A stretch of DNA of 64,000 nt from Nicotiana tabacum. Taxonomy: Eukaryota > Streptophyta > Magnoliopsida > Solanales > Solanaceae. The notes beneath the pieces were generated by a model. It worked only from the letters and a program-made list of their open reading frames with translations. It made no database searches and was not told the origin of the DNA. This document shows, piece after piece, positions 20,379 through 33,915 of this stretch (the first letter of the stretch is position 1; every line of letters starts with the position of its first letter). Where the stretch lies: positions 82,723,120 to 82,787,119 of the forward strand of contig NC_134094.1 of NCBI RefSeq assembly GCF_000715075.1, read 5' to 3'. The position numbers and the translations under genes are program-made.

Positions 20379-23300
20379 ATGGCAGGTAACCAAGGAAATG
20401 GAATTAGGGTAACAAATAACGTTCCCCTCAACCTCATGGCTGTTATCAACGAAGGCTATGACACCCAGGGCAAGGAAGTGACACCCACTGCCTCCCCTAG
20501 ATGGGAGAGATCGCCTACCCCTTTCTGCATCACAAAAAAACCAAATGGGAAAGGAGCCTCCGCGTCTACGGGAGAAGGGGCGTCACTTGCTATGAAAAAG
20601 CTCCTCGAAGCATGACTAACTTATACTCTAGTCAGCGTACTCAGTAAACAATCCATGCATGACCATAGAAACCACGAGAATCCATGCAACACAACGTGGC
20701 AATGAATAGGATGACCAACCAGACCCTCCGACTCCAGGTAAAACTCACACTATTACTGACAATGCAGGTGACAACGTCCTTGCCGCCGTGCTGAAAAGAA
20801 TGGAGTAAATGAAAAATGAGAACAAGGTGCTCAAAGACTAAATGAAAGAGCACCAGGAACAGGTAGACAAAATACCAGGTGCCACTAAATTATTACCAAA
20901 AAGGGGCGCGTGCAGGTTTGTGGAACAAGTCGTATAGCGAGGAAGCAACCCCACATGCCATACCAAAGACCTTCAAGATGCCTCCATATCTTAGAATCTA
21001 CGACGGGACGACCGACCCCGAAGATCATATGACTCACCGCGTTTCCGCTGTGAAAGGCAACAACCTTACCAAAGAGCAGGTGTCCTCCACCTTGCTGAAA
21101 AGATTTGTCAAAACCCTCACTAGAGGGGCGTTGGCATAGTATTCATAGTTACCTGCTCGTTCCGTAGAAACATTTGAAGAGATAACCGACAAGTTCGTGA
21201 TGGCACACGCCGGGGCAAAAAAGCTGAAGCTAGAGTAAATGACATCTTCGCCATTAAGAAATCCCCAGTAGAGGGACCGAGGGACTTTCTCGCCCGATTC
21301 AACAGGGTGAGGCTGACCTTACCAAATATTTTCGAAGGATGGCCGTGGCAGCCTTTCAAAATGGGTTGAGCATAGAAGGTTTGAGGGCTACAGAAAGCTT
21401 CCGAGTCGGCTGATAAAGTATCCACCGGCCACTTGGGATGAAATCCATAATGCCTACTATGGCGAGGTCAGAGCAGATGATGATGACCTCAATGGACCAA
21501 CTTGACGGCTCACCTCGGTACAGTCTGAGCCTAGGAAAGAATGCACAGATAGTATGAGGAAAGACCACCTAGTCTCACGGTGGGGCAGGGAACGACACCT
21601 ACCCTATGTCAGGACACCCGTTCCCTACTTCCGTTATGAAGATGGACTGTCTAGTCCGGGATCAGACACTCACAGGAATGATCGAGGTATGCCCCTTTGT
21701 TATTTGCTCACAATATTTGTGTTTCGCCTACAGAAGTGGTCTACCCTTTCGAGAAGCTCGAAACAAAAGTCAAATGGCCACCCAAGATGATGTCGGACCT
21801 AAATACAAGGAAATATGATGCCCTCTGCGAGTTCCACCATGAACGTGGACACAAAATAGAAGATTGCATTGCCTTGAGGTTAGAGGTGGCAAACTTGCTG
21901 CAGCAAGGGCACCTCAAAGAACTGCTCAGCGACAAAGGCAGGAACACCTTGGCAAAGGGTCGAGAACGTCCAGGCCCGCCAAAGACCCCTTCACCAACTC
22001 GTACCATCAATATGATTATTGGTGGCAGCGACGACGCCTCTATCAACGACATCAAATTCACTACCACCCACAAGCTCAAAAGATTGATCACCCACGAACG
22101 GTATGTCGAATTCGAAGAAAGTATCTTTTTTATGTGTCAGATGCCGATAATTTGATTTTCCCTCATAATGATGCACTTGTTATTACTTTATGAATTTTAG
22201 ATACCGATGTTAAGAGAATTATGGTAGATGACCGAAGTGGAGCGTGCATCATCCATCCCCGAGTCCTCGCACATATGAGACTTGAGGATAAGATAATGCC
22301 TCATTGTATTACACTAATCGGTTTTAACAATGTAGTTGAGCGGACTTCCTGAGAAATCACACTTCACATTCTCGCTAACGGAGTAACTCTAGAGACGACA
22401 TTCCATATCATGGACCAGGACACAACATACAATGCCATCATGGGATGACCACGGATACACCCTATGAGAGCCGTCCCCTCCAGTTTATACCAAGTGATCA
22501 AATTCTCAACACCTTGGGGAATATTCAACATACGAGGGGAACATACATCTCGGGAATGCTACCGAATCACCATGGACAACACAACAACTCAACAAAAGAA
22601 AGAAAAGGAAAAAGAAGCATAGCAATCAGCAGGGTCGAGGTCGCCATAAGGCGATGAGAAGGAAGTCATTATGGATCCCGAGATGATCGAAGCCGCTGAA
22701 TCAACCCTAGAAGATCTCTACCCCGTTCAACCAGATCACAACGACCCTAACAAAAAGGCCTACATCGGCTGGAAACTCTGAGAACCAGGTAAATTTAATC
22801 AATTCTTAATAACTAACGCATATTTGTTTGCCTTTAGTCATGAAAACATGCCAGGTATCCCCAAAGAAATCTCCACACACAAGCTGAATGTCAACCCCTT
22901 CTACCCCTCGGTAAGGTAGGTCCGACGAAAGTTCAACCCTGCTATCAATGAGGCCGTCCACAAAGAAGTAGAGAAGTTATTGGCAAATAGATCCATTAGG
23001 GAGGCGAAGTACCCCAAACGGATAGCTAATGTGGCGATACTTAAAAAGAAAATTGGGAAATGGAGGTTGTGCGTGGACTTCACAGACGTAAACAAAGCAT
23101 TCCCAAAAGATTCATTCCCACCACGACACATCGACCAACTCATTGATGCGACGGTCGGGCACGAGCTATTAAGTTTCTTGGATGCCTACTCAGGTTACAA
23201 CCAAATACTCATGGAAGAAGAGGACCAAGATAAAACCACGTTCATTACCCATAATGGAACATATTGTTATAGAGTCATGCTATTTGGGTTGAAGAACGCA

Positions 23301-23558
23301 GGGCCTACCTATCAAAGGTTGGTCATAAATATGTTCAAAGATCAACTCAACAAATTCATGGAGGTATATATCGACGACATGCTGGTCAATACCGCGAAGG
23401 AAGAGGATCATATTTACCGGTCGAATTGCCTCCCTATCCAGATTCATCTCGCGGTCGTCCGATAGATGTCACAGTTTTTCAGCGTACTCAAAAAGGATAA
23501 CAACCTCAAGTGGACGCACGAGTGTGTACAAGCACTGCAAGAACTGAAGGCGTACTTG
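20379..23558 (+). pseudogene. Element A gag, protease and reverse transcriptase, broken
   Basis: The first ATG is at 20379 (MAGNQGNGIRVTNNVP). Gag is in pieces: the core near 20980-21120 (YDGTTDPEDHMTHRVSAVKG), then EITDKFVMAHAGAKK, and a zinc-knuckle-like segment near 21820-21870 (CEFHHERGHKIEDC). Protease lies near 22200-22300 (MVDDRSGACIIHPRVL; the expected catalytic D-G-S reads D-R-S). The RT is the best preserved part, open from 22980 to 23463. It has CVDFTDVNKAFPKDSFP, FLDAYSGYNQI and the catalytic VYIDDM near 23370. The frame ends in the RT-RNase H connection, where element B is inserted after AYL; the continuation resumes at 30645. Several frameshifts and stops make it untranslatable. 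Confidence 0.82.
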
Positions 23559-24940
23559 TGATGGTAGGTTATAATCATGTGTTTTAGTTATAGTTTGCAC
23601 TCTAATTACTGCATTTTACTTGTGTTTGAGCTTAAATGTTAGTGTATTGCACTTATTATGTGTTTTATATCTTGTAAAAAGTGATTTCGAGTTAAAAGGA
23701 TAGTCGGGAGCTAAATTGAGCAAGTTGGATCTTTAAAATCTGAGTAAAAGACCAAGAGATTAAACCGGGATTGCGTTTAGGGGTCAGAAACTAAGTCTGG
23801 ATTTCAAGACGCGAAGAAAATGAAATACTCTATAAAAACTTCACTGCCGCGCCGCATGGAGAGGCACAACATTGTATTGCTGCTGCTGCCCGTCAGAACC
23901 TGCTCTCTGAACTTCCCAACTGATGCCCCGCATGGGGCGGCGTAAGGCGCAGTGTGTCTTTATAATTTTCTCAAAGTACTTTCCTGTTTCGGCTTGGAAA
24001 AGTTAATTTTGCCTAGGCCCACTCCGACAGGGTATAAACACATCAAAAAGACGTTTTTGAAGGGACTTTTGACCTGGGAATCTTTGGGAGAGTATTGGAG
24101 GCTACAAGACGCAAGATTTCATCATTTTCCCATCAATTCAATACGAGAGTTTGGATTGTAACGTTAGATTGATGCTTTCTTACTCTTTAATTATATTTGT
24201 GATGACTTCCTCCATGATTATGGAGTAGTTTACCTTAGGGTTTGACGGATATGGTGTTTTGATAAATATTTGTGGATTATAACTCTAGTTCTTCACATTA
24301 ATTCGTTTATGGAGCTTTGAATTGTGGCAAATTTATTCACCAGTTTATTTAATCGAAAGAGGAATATTTTGGTTATTATCTTTGCATTATTTTATTTGAT
24401 TTAATTCAGTGATTCTCTTAATTAATCAATATAGCTTGTTGAATTATTGATTAAATCAAGTTAGGAGAATATTCGAGAGACGTTTTCCTAAAGACTAATC
24501 CATTAAGCATGCTTGCAAATTTTTACAGTGCTTATATTAGTTCACCTCGTAGAGCTAAGATTTAATCGAGAGAGGATTCTTGACTACATGTTTGAACTAA
24601 TCATTGAGTGAATTTGTGAGAATCACTAGAACATTAGAGTGAATTAAATTAGAGTTAAATCCCAAATAGCTATATTACACCTATCCTGTCAAAACCCTTA
24701 TTTGTCACATTGATAAGAAACCAATTCTGCTAATAGTTCTTTGCAGTCAATTGTCAATTTCTTTACTTTAGTAGTTAATCATAGTTGTAATCATTTAACT
24801 CAAGTGGTGATCCCCGTGAATAGCAATTAAGCCAGAATTTACTCAAATATTATTTAAATCCAATCCATATGGAGATGATATTTTACTATACTATCTTTGA
24901 TTAACGAACATTAATTTTGTGTTGTGTTTTGCGCTCGTCA
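23559..24940 (+). repeat. 5' LTR of element B
   Basis: It starts TGATGGTAGG and ends GCGCTCGTCA. It is collinear with the 3' LTR with scattered substitutions and small compensating indels, giving equal lengths. Confidence 0.9.
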
Positions 24941-25071
24941 AATTTGGCGCCGTTGCCGGGGATTGGCAATCAATAGTGTTCAAAATAGTTTTTGGTGCTA
25001 AATCAAAAATTTATTTTTATTTTATTCTTCACTTATGTGTGTAGGCAACAAGTTAAGTTCGTGGTGTATGA

Positions 25072-27667
25072 CGATCTTCTTCAAAAGAGGTAATATCCTA
25101 CAAACCGGAGTTGGAAAAACACCTGCGGCAACTGAGGAAAGAGAAAGAGTTCACTGGAAAGTTGTTGGGGCAACCTTCAACCCCAGAACACATGGCTAAG
25201 AACGGTGAGGATGAAGTAGATTTAGCTTCAAGAGAGGCAGCACAACAGAGACAAGAAGATGCACGGATAACAACTGAGGCAACCCGTAGAGCTACTGATG
25301 AGACCATCGACGATGATGGGGGTCGAAGATTCAATCTAAATCGTCCCTTGGCTGAAGACCAGTTCGAGAATGCGGTACCCAGGCCTGGTAGAACATTGGG
25401 TGATTATGCTAGACTAGTCTATAATAAGGAACTGTCTAATGTCAGAACTCCACCAGTAGCAGCGAATAATTTTGAGTTGAAGCAAGACTTGCTTCAAACT
25501 ATTCAGAACAACTGTGTCTTCAGAGGGAAGGTGAATGAAGATCCTAACACTCACTTGATGGATTTTGAGGAAATCATGAACACCTTCCAGTACAACGGAG
25601 TATCAAAAGATGCAGTATACTTAAGGGCATTCCCATTTTCACTGAAGGATGACGTGAAGCACTGGCGTCGTAGCTTACCAACGGGGTCGATCAAGACATG
25701 GAAAGATATGACTAGAAAGTTTCTTGACAAATACTTCTCAACTGCAAAAATAATGAAGTTCAGAAGGGAAATTCACAACTTCTGCCAAATAGACACCTAA
25801 ATAGCTTTCAAGGCTTGGGAAAGATTCAAGGAGATAGTGAGGAAGTGTTAGCATAATGGGATTGAATTGTGGATGCAACTCCAGGACTTTTAGGATATAC
25901 TGACACCTCCCTCACGACGAACTCTGAACACTGTAATCGGAGGTCCTTTAATAAAGAAGACTCCTGAGGAGATTGTGGCAATTTTTGATGAGCTCTCTGA
26001 AGATTCTAACCAGTGCCCTGCTGTGAGTAATGATAAAAAAGATCAGTTGGGTTCATGGAGTTCACCAAGTGGTGGCCTAAACTCATGGACAACTAGACGC
26101 CATGGACAAAGAGATAAGAAAGTTGACCTTAGCCAAGGTCTAGAGCCAACCATCATCAGTTTGTGATTTCTGTGGAATGGGTCATCCAACACATCCTTAG
26201 CTGCAAATGAAGTGGTAAATATTATGGGAAGATTTGATAGAGGCAACTACCAGAGTGGTAATAATTTTAATTCTATGAGACAGAGGCACCCAGGCTTTCC
26301 TTGGAGTTCACCAAGTGGTGGCCTGAACTCATGGCAGTAAAATAACTCCAGATCCTAGGGACAAGGAGCTCCGTGTGTTAAAAATCAGCAGAGGCAGCAA
26401 TATCAGCCTCCACAGTCTAATTAGTCTAGCATGGAAGATCTAATGAAGGCCTTTATTATTAAGACAAATGAGAGGCTTGAAACCCATAGATCAGCTATAC
26501 GAGAACATGACGCAACTATCAAAGAACTGGGCACGACTTTTTGAAACCTAGAAAGAGAGGTTGGGCAACTAACTACTCTATTGTCTGAGAGGGTTCCAGG
26601 GACACTCCCTACTGATACTGAAATAAATCCAAAAGAGAAAATAAATGCAGTGTCTTTGAGGAGTGGGCACGAGTTGGAGAATTCCATAGCAAAATAAGAG
26701 GATAAGCCGATTGAAAGATATGTGGAGATTGTGGAAGAGCAGAAAAATGATGACATGCAAAAAGGTGCAGGAATGATGGATGGTGGTCTGAAGAAGAAGG
26801 GGAAGACTAGATCTCAGAAAAAGGAGAAGGATGACAATGAAACAAATAATGAGACTGAAGAGAGAAAATACATGCCTGCTCTACCTTCTCCCAAAAACAA
26901 AGAAGAGAAAAGCTGGACAAACAATTTGAGTGCTTGATAGAAGTGTTCAAGCAGGTGCATGTAAATATACCTTTCACAGAGGTGCTTTCACAGATGCAAG
27001 CTTATGCTAAATTCATGAAGGAGATATTGTCCAAGAAACTAAGAGTGGAAGAGACATCGGTGGTCAAGCTCATGGAGCATTGTAGGCCATCTTGCAGAAT
27101 AAGCTCCCTAAAAAATGTGGAGATGCAGGAAGTTTTACTATACCTTGCTCTTTAGAAAGTACTAAATTTAAAAAATCTTTGTGTGATTCAGGTGCTTCCA
27201 TTAATCTTATGCCTTTGTCTATTTTCAGGAAATTAGAGGGAGAGATTGGAGAGATCAGGTCGGTACCTATGTCCCTGCAGCTGGCGAATCATACCACAAT
27301 TATATCGGAAGGAATAGTGGAGGATGTGCTAGTTCGGGTGCACAGATTTGTGTTCTCGGTGGACTTAATTATGGTGAACATGGAGGAGAATATGGAGGTC
27401 CCTCTTATTTTAGGAAGACCTTTCTTGGGTACGGGCAGAGTAATTCTAGATATTCAAGAAAGGCAGCTCATGCTTAGAGTGGGGGATGAAAGGTTGATCT
27501 TCAAAATGGAAGGAGAAAGGGGGGCCCTAAAAGAGCAAATTGGAAAGAGTGAAACTGATAATTATGGGGTGTACCCAAAGAAGGCAGAAAAGAAGCTCTC
27601 AGTATGGATGTGTGCATTCGGTCGGGCGTGCAAAGGAGATCCCAACTTCGATTCAGATCCCAACTAG
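25072..27667 (+). pseudogene. Element B gag and aspartic protease, lightly damaged
   Basis: The frame opens at 25072; the first in-frame ATG is near 25192 (MAKNGEDEVDLASREAAQ), so the true start is uncertain. The gag core is at 25480-25800 (LPTGSIKTWKDMTRKFLDKY, a retrotransposon gag PF03732-type motif) and stops at 25798 where the family reads on. It continues with further stops to 26690. A Lys/Glu-rich linker spans 26722-26937. Protease is open from 27092 to 27667 with an intact active site, CDSGASINLMPLSIFRKL, and the flap/ILG-like segment PLILGRPFLGTGRVILDI. There is no zinc knuckle that I can see. The coding region ends at 27667 with nothing downstream. Confidence 0.78.
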
Positions 27668-29257
27668 ATAAATCAGGGAAATTTCCTTTACCCCTTGCTT
27701 TTCATTTGTGTGTCATGGGGACATGCCACAATTTAAAATGTGGGGTGGGGGATGATGTAAATATGTACATGTGTGTTTTTTATTTCGTTTTTTTTTTACT
27801 TTTCCCGACAATGGATTTCCGCGATTGTCTTCTTGATGGATCAAAGTCGAAGAAGAAAAATAGTTTGCTTTTCTTAGGTAGTGTAATAATTTCTTCTTGG
27901 TTTTTCTTTGTGCCATGATTCTTTTCTAAGGGTTTTGCTTGAACCGTGTGTAGTTGATTTTTCTTTTAGTAGGAGTAGTGAAGTATTGTGCTATGTATTA
28001 AATGGATATGACTTTTGACTTTGTTGTGCCTTGAGAGGAGTGAGTGCCTTAGTTGTGACACCTAGGCTTAGTTCTTGATTCTTAAATAAGTACCTTAAAT
28101 TGTTTGATTGTAACTTTGCTTAACTGCTTTGACTAGATTCGATCCTAAGTGAGTTATGTGCCAATGTGTGTGTGAGATTTTGTTGATATTTTGTGCATGT
28201 CGGTTGATGGCTAGAACTTTCCCCGTGTGTTTACAAAGCAAAATAATAGTCTTGTTGAGTCTAGAAAGTGATATAGGCATTTCTTTGTTGAGCCAGATAT
28301 ATGCTTTTACCCACCTAATTGTGAAGTATCTTAATTAGCCCTATTGAGCATGTATTCCTATTTCTTTGGCAACCACACTATAAGCTTGACCCCTTTGTTT
28401 GAATTGTCTATCTATTTAAACTTTTTACCTCTCGTGGGCACTTGAATTTGTATGAGCTTGTAAAATCTAAGTGGGGTATGGTCGGATTTTGAGTGGAACT
28501 ATAAAAAAAGGAGAAAGGTAAACTATTTGAAAAAATTGTGAGAGCCACTTGTAGAGAATTGAAAATAAAAAGAGAGTTTGATTGAAAAGAAAAAGAAATC
28601 AGAACTTAGAAAAGAAAAAAATGGATTCCATGCTAGTGGTAGTTCTCATCTTGTTTGCGCTTAAAGATATTGGGAGCTTGATGCTATTATGCATGAGGGT
28701 TGGGGTTTGGTTTAACATAAGTGTGGGGTTTGAATTGTTAATGTATATGTATTAATGTGCTCAGGGAGGTGTAGTCACTATATCCAAATCTATCCTACCC
28801 GTCCCGCAGCTCACATTACAACCAAATTAAGTCCTACTTGATCCTTGATTGAATGAGCTCAATTAGTAGAGTGTTATACTACGGGCAAGCATATGATACA
28901 TTCTCTATGGCGCACGAATTTTATTCCTGAGAGTGAGTTAATCCTGTTTATCTTGAGTTCCTATTTGTTCCTGAATTTCATTGTGTGCGGAACTAATCTC
29001 TATTGTTTGTGTGAGGGCACATGACTTGCGAAGGTAAGGTGAAATCTTTGACCTCTGTGTTAGAGTAAGTGAGCAGGTTGTGAAAAATGTGTGGTGCTCT
29101 TGTGTCGAGTCTTAAGGTTAGAATGTTATGAAATAGTGCTTAGTCTATTTTAAATATTCTTGGTTAGCGTTAGGGAAGTTGTCACATAAGAGGGCCATCT
29201 CTATGTGAAGTGCAGTTTGATTGCTCAAGGACGAGCAATGATTTAAGTATGGGGCGT
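27668..29257 (+). other. Non-coding 3' interior of element B
   Basis: No domain is recognisable on either strand. It begins with 'catttaaaatgtggggtggg'-like purine-rich text typical after gag-pro in such elements, and ends in acgagcaatgatttaagtat and ggggcgt before the 3' LTR. Confidence 0.6.
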
Positions 29258-30639
29258 TGATGGAAGACTAGAATCACATGTTTTAGTCATAGTTTGCACT
29301 CTAATTACCGTATTTTACTTGTGTTTGAGCTTAAATGTTAATGTATTGCACTTATTATGTGTTTTATGCCTTGTAGGAAGTGATTTTGATTTAAAAGGAT
29401 AGTCGGGAGCTAAGTTGAACAAGTTGAAGTTCTGAAGTCTGAGTAAAAGCCCAAGAGATTAAACCGGGATCGCGTTCGGGGGTCGGGAGCCAAGTCTAGA
29501 TGCCAAGACGCGAAGAAAACGAAACACTCTGTAAAACTTCACTGCCGCACTGCATGGGGCGGCACGACATTGTATTTCTGGTTCTGCTCGTCAGAACCTA
29601 CTCTCTGAACTTCCCCACTAATGCCCCGCATGAGGTGGCACAAGGCGCGACGCGTCTGTATAATTTTCTCAGAGTACTTTCTTGTTTCAACTCGGAAAAG
29701 GTAATTTCGCCTAGGCCCACTCCTATAGGGTACAAATACATCAAAAAATATTTTTGAAGGGACTTTTGACCTGGGAATCTTTGGGAGAGCATTGGAGGCT
29801 ACAAGATATAGGATTTCATCAGCTTTCCATCAATTCAATACGAGAGTTTGGATTGTAACGTTAGATTGATGCTTTCTTACTCTTTAATTATATTTGTGAT
29901 GACTTCCTCCATGATTATGGAGTAGTTTACCTTAGGGTTTGACGGATATGGTGTTTTGATAAATATTTGTGGATTATAACTCTAGTTCTTCACATTAATT
30001 TGTTTACGGAGCTTTGAATTGTTGCAACTTTATTCACCGGTTTATTTAGACGAAAGAGGAATATTTTTATAATTATCTTTGTATTATTTTGTTTGATTTA
30101 ATTAAGTGATTATCTTAATTAATCGAAAGAGCTTGTTGAATTGTTGATTAAATCAAGTTAGGAGAATATTCGAGAGACGTTTTCCTAAAGACTAATCCAT
30201 TAACGCATGCTTGCATATTTTCACAATGCTTATATTAGTTCACCTCGTAGGGTTAAGATTTAATCGAGAGAGGAGTCTTGACTACACGTTTGAACTAGTC
30301 ATGTGAATTCGTGAGAATCATTAGAATATTAGAGTGAATTAAACTAGAGTTAAATACCAAATAGCTATCTTGCACCTATCTTGTCAAAACCCTTATTTCT
30401 TACATTGATAAGAAACAAATTCCGATAATCTCTAGTTCTTTGCAGTCAATTGTCAGTTGATTTACTTTAGTATTTAATCGTAGTTGTAATCATTTAACTC
30501 AAGTGGTGATCCTCCTAAATAGCAATTAGGTCAAAAATTACTCGAATATTGTTTGAATCCAATCCCTGTGGAGACGATGTTTTACTATACTATCTTTGAT
30601 TAGTGAGCATTAATTTTGTGTTGTATTTTGCGCTCGTTA
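29258..30639 (+). repeat. 3' LTR of element B
   Basis: It starts TGATGGAAGA and ends GCGCTCGTTA; the terminal CA has become TA. It is the same length as the 5' LTR. Many of the differences from it are transitions. Confidence 0.9.
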
Positions 30640-30644
30640 ATTTG

Positions 30645-33600
30645 TCATCACCACCCTTGCTCTCAAAACGATAACCAGGATAGCACCTCCTCGTTTTCCT
30701 CGCCGTCTTGGAAGTACCAATAAGTGCGGTCTTGGTTCGAGAAAATAAAGGCACACAATCTCCAATTTATTATATCAGTAAAACACTTGTCGGTGCCGAG
30801 ATGAGGTACCCACACCTCGAGAAACTAGCCTTGGCCCTGATCGTAGCTTCATGAAAGCTTAGACCCTATTTTCAGTGTCACCCTATCTCAATCATCACCA
30901 CTTTTCCTTTAAGAAGTATATTTCATAAACCTGAGCTGTCGGGGAGGCTAGTCAAATGGGCCATCGAGTTAAGCGAGCACGACATCACTTATCAGCCTCG
31001 CACAGCCAATAAAGTCGCAAGTACTCGCCGACATCATCGCAGACTTTAGCACAAAAGTAATGCCTGAGGCTGAAAAGGAAGCCACTCAACCTTCTCTTCA
31101 GACACATGACCTTTGGGTCCTGTACACCGATGACACATCCAATACATGCGGGTCCGGGATGGGACTCGTACTCGAGGTTCCCGGCGGTAAGATAATTTGC
31201 CAATCCATAATATATCCGAACATGACTAACAATAAGGCCGAGTATGAGGCCGTAATTACAGGATTAATACTGGCACTCATGTACGGAGCGAAGCGATTAA
31301 AGCTTCATTATGATTCTCAGCTCGTAGTCAACCAGGTTAGTGGGACTTTCCAAATTAAAGAGCAGAGGTTGCAAAAATATCAGACCGAGATCTGCATATT
31401 ATTACCCAGTTTCGATGAGTGCCAGCTGAACCAAATTCCACGAAATCAGAACGTCGAAGCAGACGGTCTCGCTAAGTTGGCCACCACCACCGAAAGTGTA
31501 ACCCCTGGGGATAAGAATGTAGTTCACCTCCTCAGCTCGACATTGGAACATATCGATGTAAAATTTGTAGATCTAACTTGGGACTGGCACAATTGTATTA
31601 TAAACTATTTGCAGAACGGCACCCTCCCAACAACAAAATGGAAGCCAAAAAGTTGAGAATGCAAGCTTCCAGGTACAACCTCCTTCACAATGACTTATAC
31701 AAGAGTACGTACGGCGGTCCCTTGGCAAAATGCTTAGGCCCAAACCAAACCCATCGCGTCCTCGAGAAAGTCCATGAAGGTCATTGTGGCAGTCACTCCG
31801 GTGACCGAGCACTCGTTAGGTGCCCCATACGGGCCAAGTATTATTGGACCACCATAAAAAATGATGCTCTAGGATTTGTGAATAACTGTGAGCAATGTCA
31901 AAAATACGTCCCGATAATTTACCAGGTAGGCGAGCACCTCCACTCCGTCATTTTTCTGTGGCATTTCATTAAATGGGGAATGGACATTGTGGGACCACTT
32001 CCACCAGGACGAGGTAACGTAAAATTCCTTTTAGTTTTAACTGACTATTTCTTCAAGTGGGTGGAAGCAGGAGCATTCACCCAAGTGCTTGAGCAAGAGG
32101 TAATCTCCTTTATATGGAAAAACATCATTTGCCAATTCGGCCTACCTAAAGAGATAAGCTGTGACAACGGGCCCCAGTTCATGGGAAGAAAAACCACCGA
32201 GTTCTTCGAAAAATATCATATTAAAAGGATACTTTCAACTCCTTACCACCCAGCCGGCAACGGACAAGCAGAATCCTCCAATAAGTCTATACTGAACATC
32301 ATGAAAAAGAAACTCGAAGAGGCTAAGGGAATGTGGATAGATGTACTCCTAGAGGTATTATGGGCGCATAGAACTACCTCGAAGACGAGCACACGAGAGA
32401 CACATTTTTCTCTAGTCTTCAGAATAGAAGCAGTTATACTAGTCGAGCTCGGAGAACCTAGCGTGAGGTCAATGAGCGAAGATATATGGCATAGATAAGG
32501 ATGGTCGCCCAGAAACAACAAGCAGAGCGTTACTACAACAAAAAGGAAAAGGTCCAATTGCTCAAGACGGTCTCGCTAAGTTGGCCACCGCTACCGAAAG
32601 TGTAGTCCTTGGGGATAAGAATATAATTCACCTCCTCAGCTCGGCATTGGACCATATAGATGTAATATCTGTAGATCTAACTTGGGGCTGGCGCAATTGT
32701 ATTATAAACTATTTGCAGAACGGTACCCTCCTAACGACAAAAAGGAAGCCAAAAAGCTGAGAATGCAAGCTGCCAGGTACAACCTCCTTCACAACGACTT
32801 ATACAAGAGTACGTACGGCAGTCCCTTGGAACAATGCTTAGGCCCGAACCAAACCCATCGCGTCCTCGAGAAAGTCCATGAAGGTCATTGTGGCAGTCAC
32901 TCCGGTGACCGAGCACTCATTAGGTTCCTCCATACGGGCCAAGTATTATTGGCCCACCATGAAAAACGACACTCTAGGATTTGTGAATAAATGCGAACAG
33001 TGTCAAAAATACGCCCCGATAATTCACCAAGTAGGCGAGCACCTCCACTCCGTCACTTCTCTGTGGCTTTTCATTAAATAGGGAATGGACATTGTGGGAC
33101 CAGGACGAGGTAACGTAAAATTCCTTTTAGTTTTAACTGTCTATTTCTTCAAGTGGGTAGAAGTAGGAGCATTCGCCCAAGTGCGTGAGCAAGAGGTAAT
33201 CGCCTTTATATGGAAAAATATCATTTGCCGATTCGGCCTACCCAAAGAGATAAGCTATGACAATGAGCCCCAGTTCACGGGAAGTAAAACCACCAAGTTC
33301 TTTGAAAAATGTCATATTAAAAGGATACTTTCAACTCTTTACCACCCAGCAGGAAACGGACAAGCGGAATCCTCCAATAAGTCTATACTGAACATCATGA
33401 AAAAGAAACTCGAAGAGGCTAAGGGACTGTGGACAAATGTACTCCTAGAGGTATTATGGGCGCATAGAACTACCTCGAAGATGAGCACATGAGAGACACC
33501 TTTTTCTCTAGTCTTCAGAACAGAAGCAGTTATACCAGTCGAGCTCGGAGAACCTAGCGTGAGGTACTCCCATGAAAGCGGCACCAGCAATGGCGAGAGT

Positions 33601-33915
33601 AGGAGGAAATATCTCGACCAGGTCAATGAGCAAAGATATATGGCATAGATAAGGATGGTCGCCCAGAAACAACAAGCAGAATGTTACTACAACAAAAAGG
33701 CAAAGGTCCGATTGCTCAAGATCTGGGACTACGTACGCAAAGCCAAAACCCAAGCAAACAGGGATCCACGAGAAGGCAAGTTGGGATCCAACTGGTATGG
33801 ACTATATAAAATTATAGGCAAAGTAGACAAGGGTTCATTCCAACTGGAAACCATGGAAGGGAAACCCCTGCCAAACAATTGGAATATCAGCCATCACAAG
33901 TACTTCAACTTCTAA
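30645..33915 (+). pseudogene. Element A RNase H, second RNase H and integrase, partly duplicated
   Basis: It resumes the frame interrupted by element B. The first RNase H remnant is at 30650-31010 (YPHLEKLALALIVAS; SEHDITYQPRTA). The second RNase H is open from 31060: YTDDTSNTCGSGMG, NNKAEYEAVITGL, HYDSQLVVNQVSG and NVEADGLAKLA supply the acidic residues. The integrase has an HEGHCGSHSG...CEQCQKY zinc finger, GMDIVGPLPPG, SCDNGPQFMG and NGQAESSNKS, i.e. the H2C2 and D, D, E positions. The integrase occurs twice because of a tandem duplication. The first copy lacks a stretch before its end. The second has a 9-bp deletion (GPGRG instead of GPLPPGRG), stops at a former Trp and Arg, and ends properly with SHHKYFNF at 33915. 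Confidence 0.82.
31461..33717 (+). repeat. Direct tandem duplication (~1.1 kb) within element A pol
   Basis: The first unit (31461-32564) and second unit (32565-33717) both begin agacggtctcgctaagttgg. At the junction, 'attgctcaaga' (the end of the unit, also seen at 33711) runs straight into 'agacggtctc', so the breakpoints share about three bases (AGA). The units are highly similar; the first lacks about 50 bases present in the second near 33565-33620. Confidence 0.85.

Larger units (their letters stand above)
23559..30639 (+). mobile_element. Element B: LTR retrotransposon with gag-protease only (7,081 bp)
   Basis: The LTRs 23559-24940 and 29258-30639 are each 1,382 bp. Target duplications are acttg (23554-23558) and atttg (30640-30644), differing by one C-to-T change; joining the flanks restores the reading frame of element A. 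The PBS region is tttggcgccgttgccgggga at 24943, as in Athila/Tat-like gypsy elements. The interior has a gag and an aspartic protease, then 1.6 kb of non-coding DNA to the polypurine-like tatggggcgt. No RT, RNase H or integrase is present in either frame or strand, so it would have to move using another element's enzymes. Confidence 0.88.
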
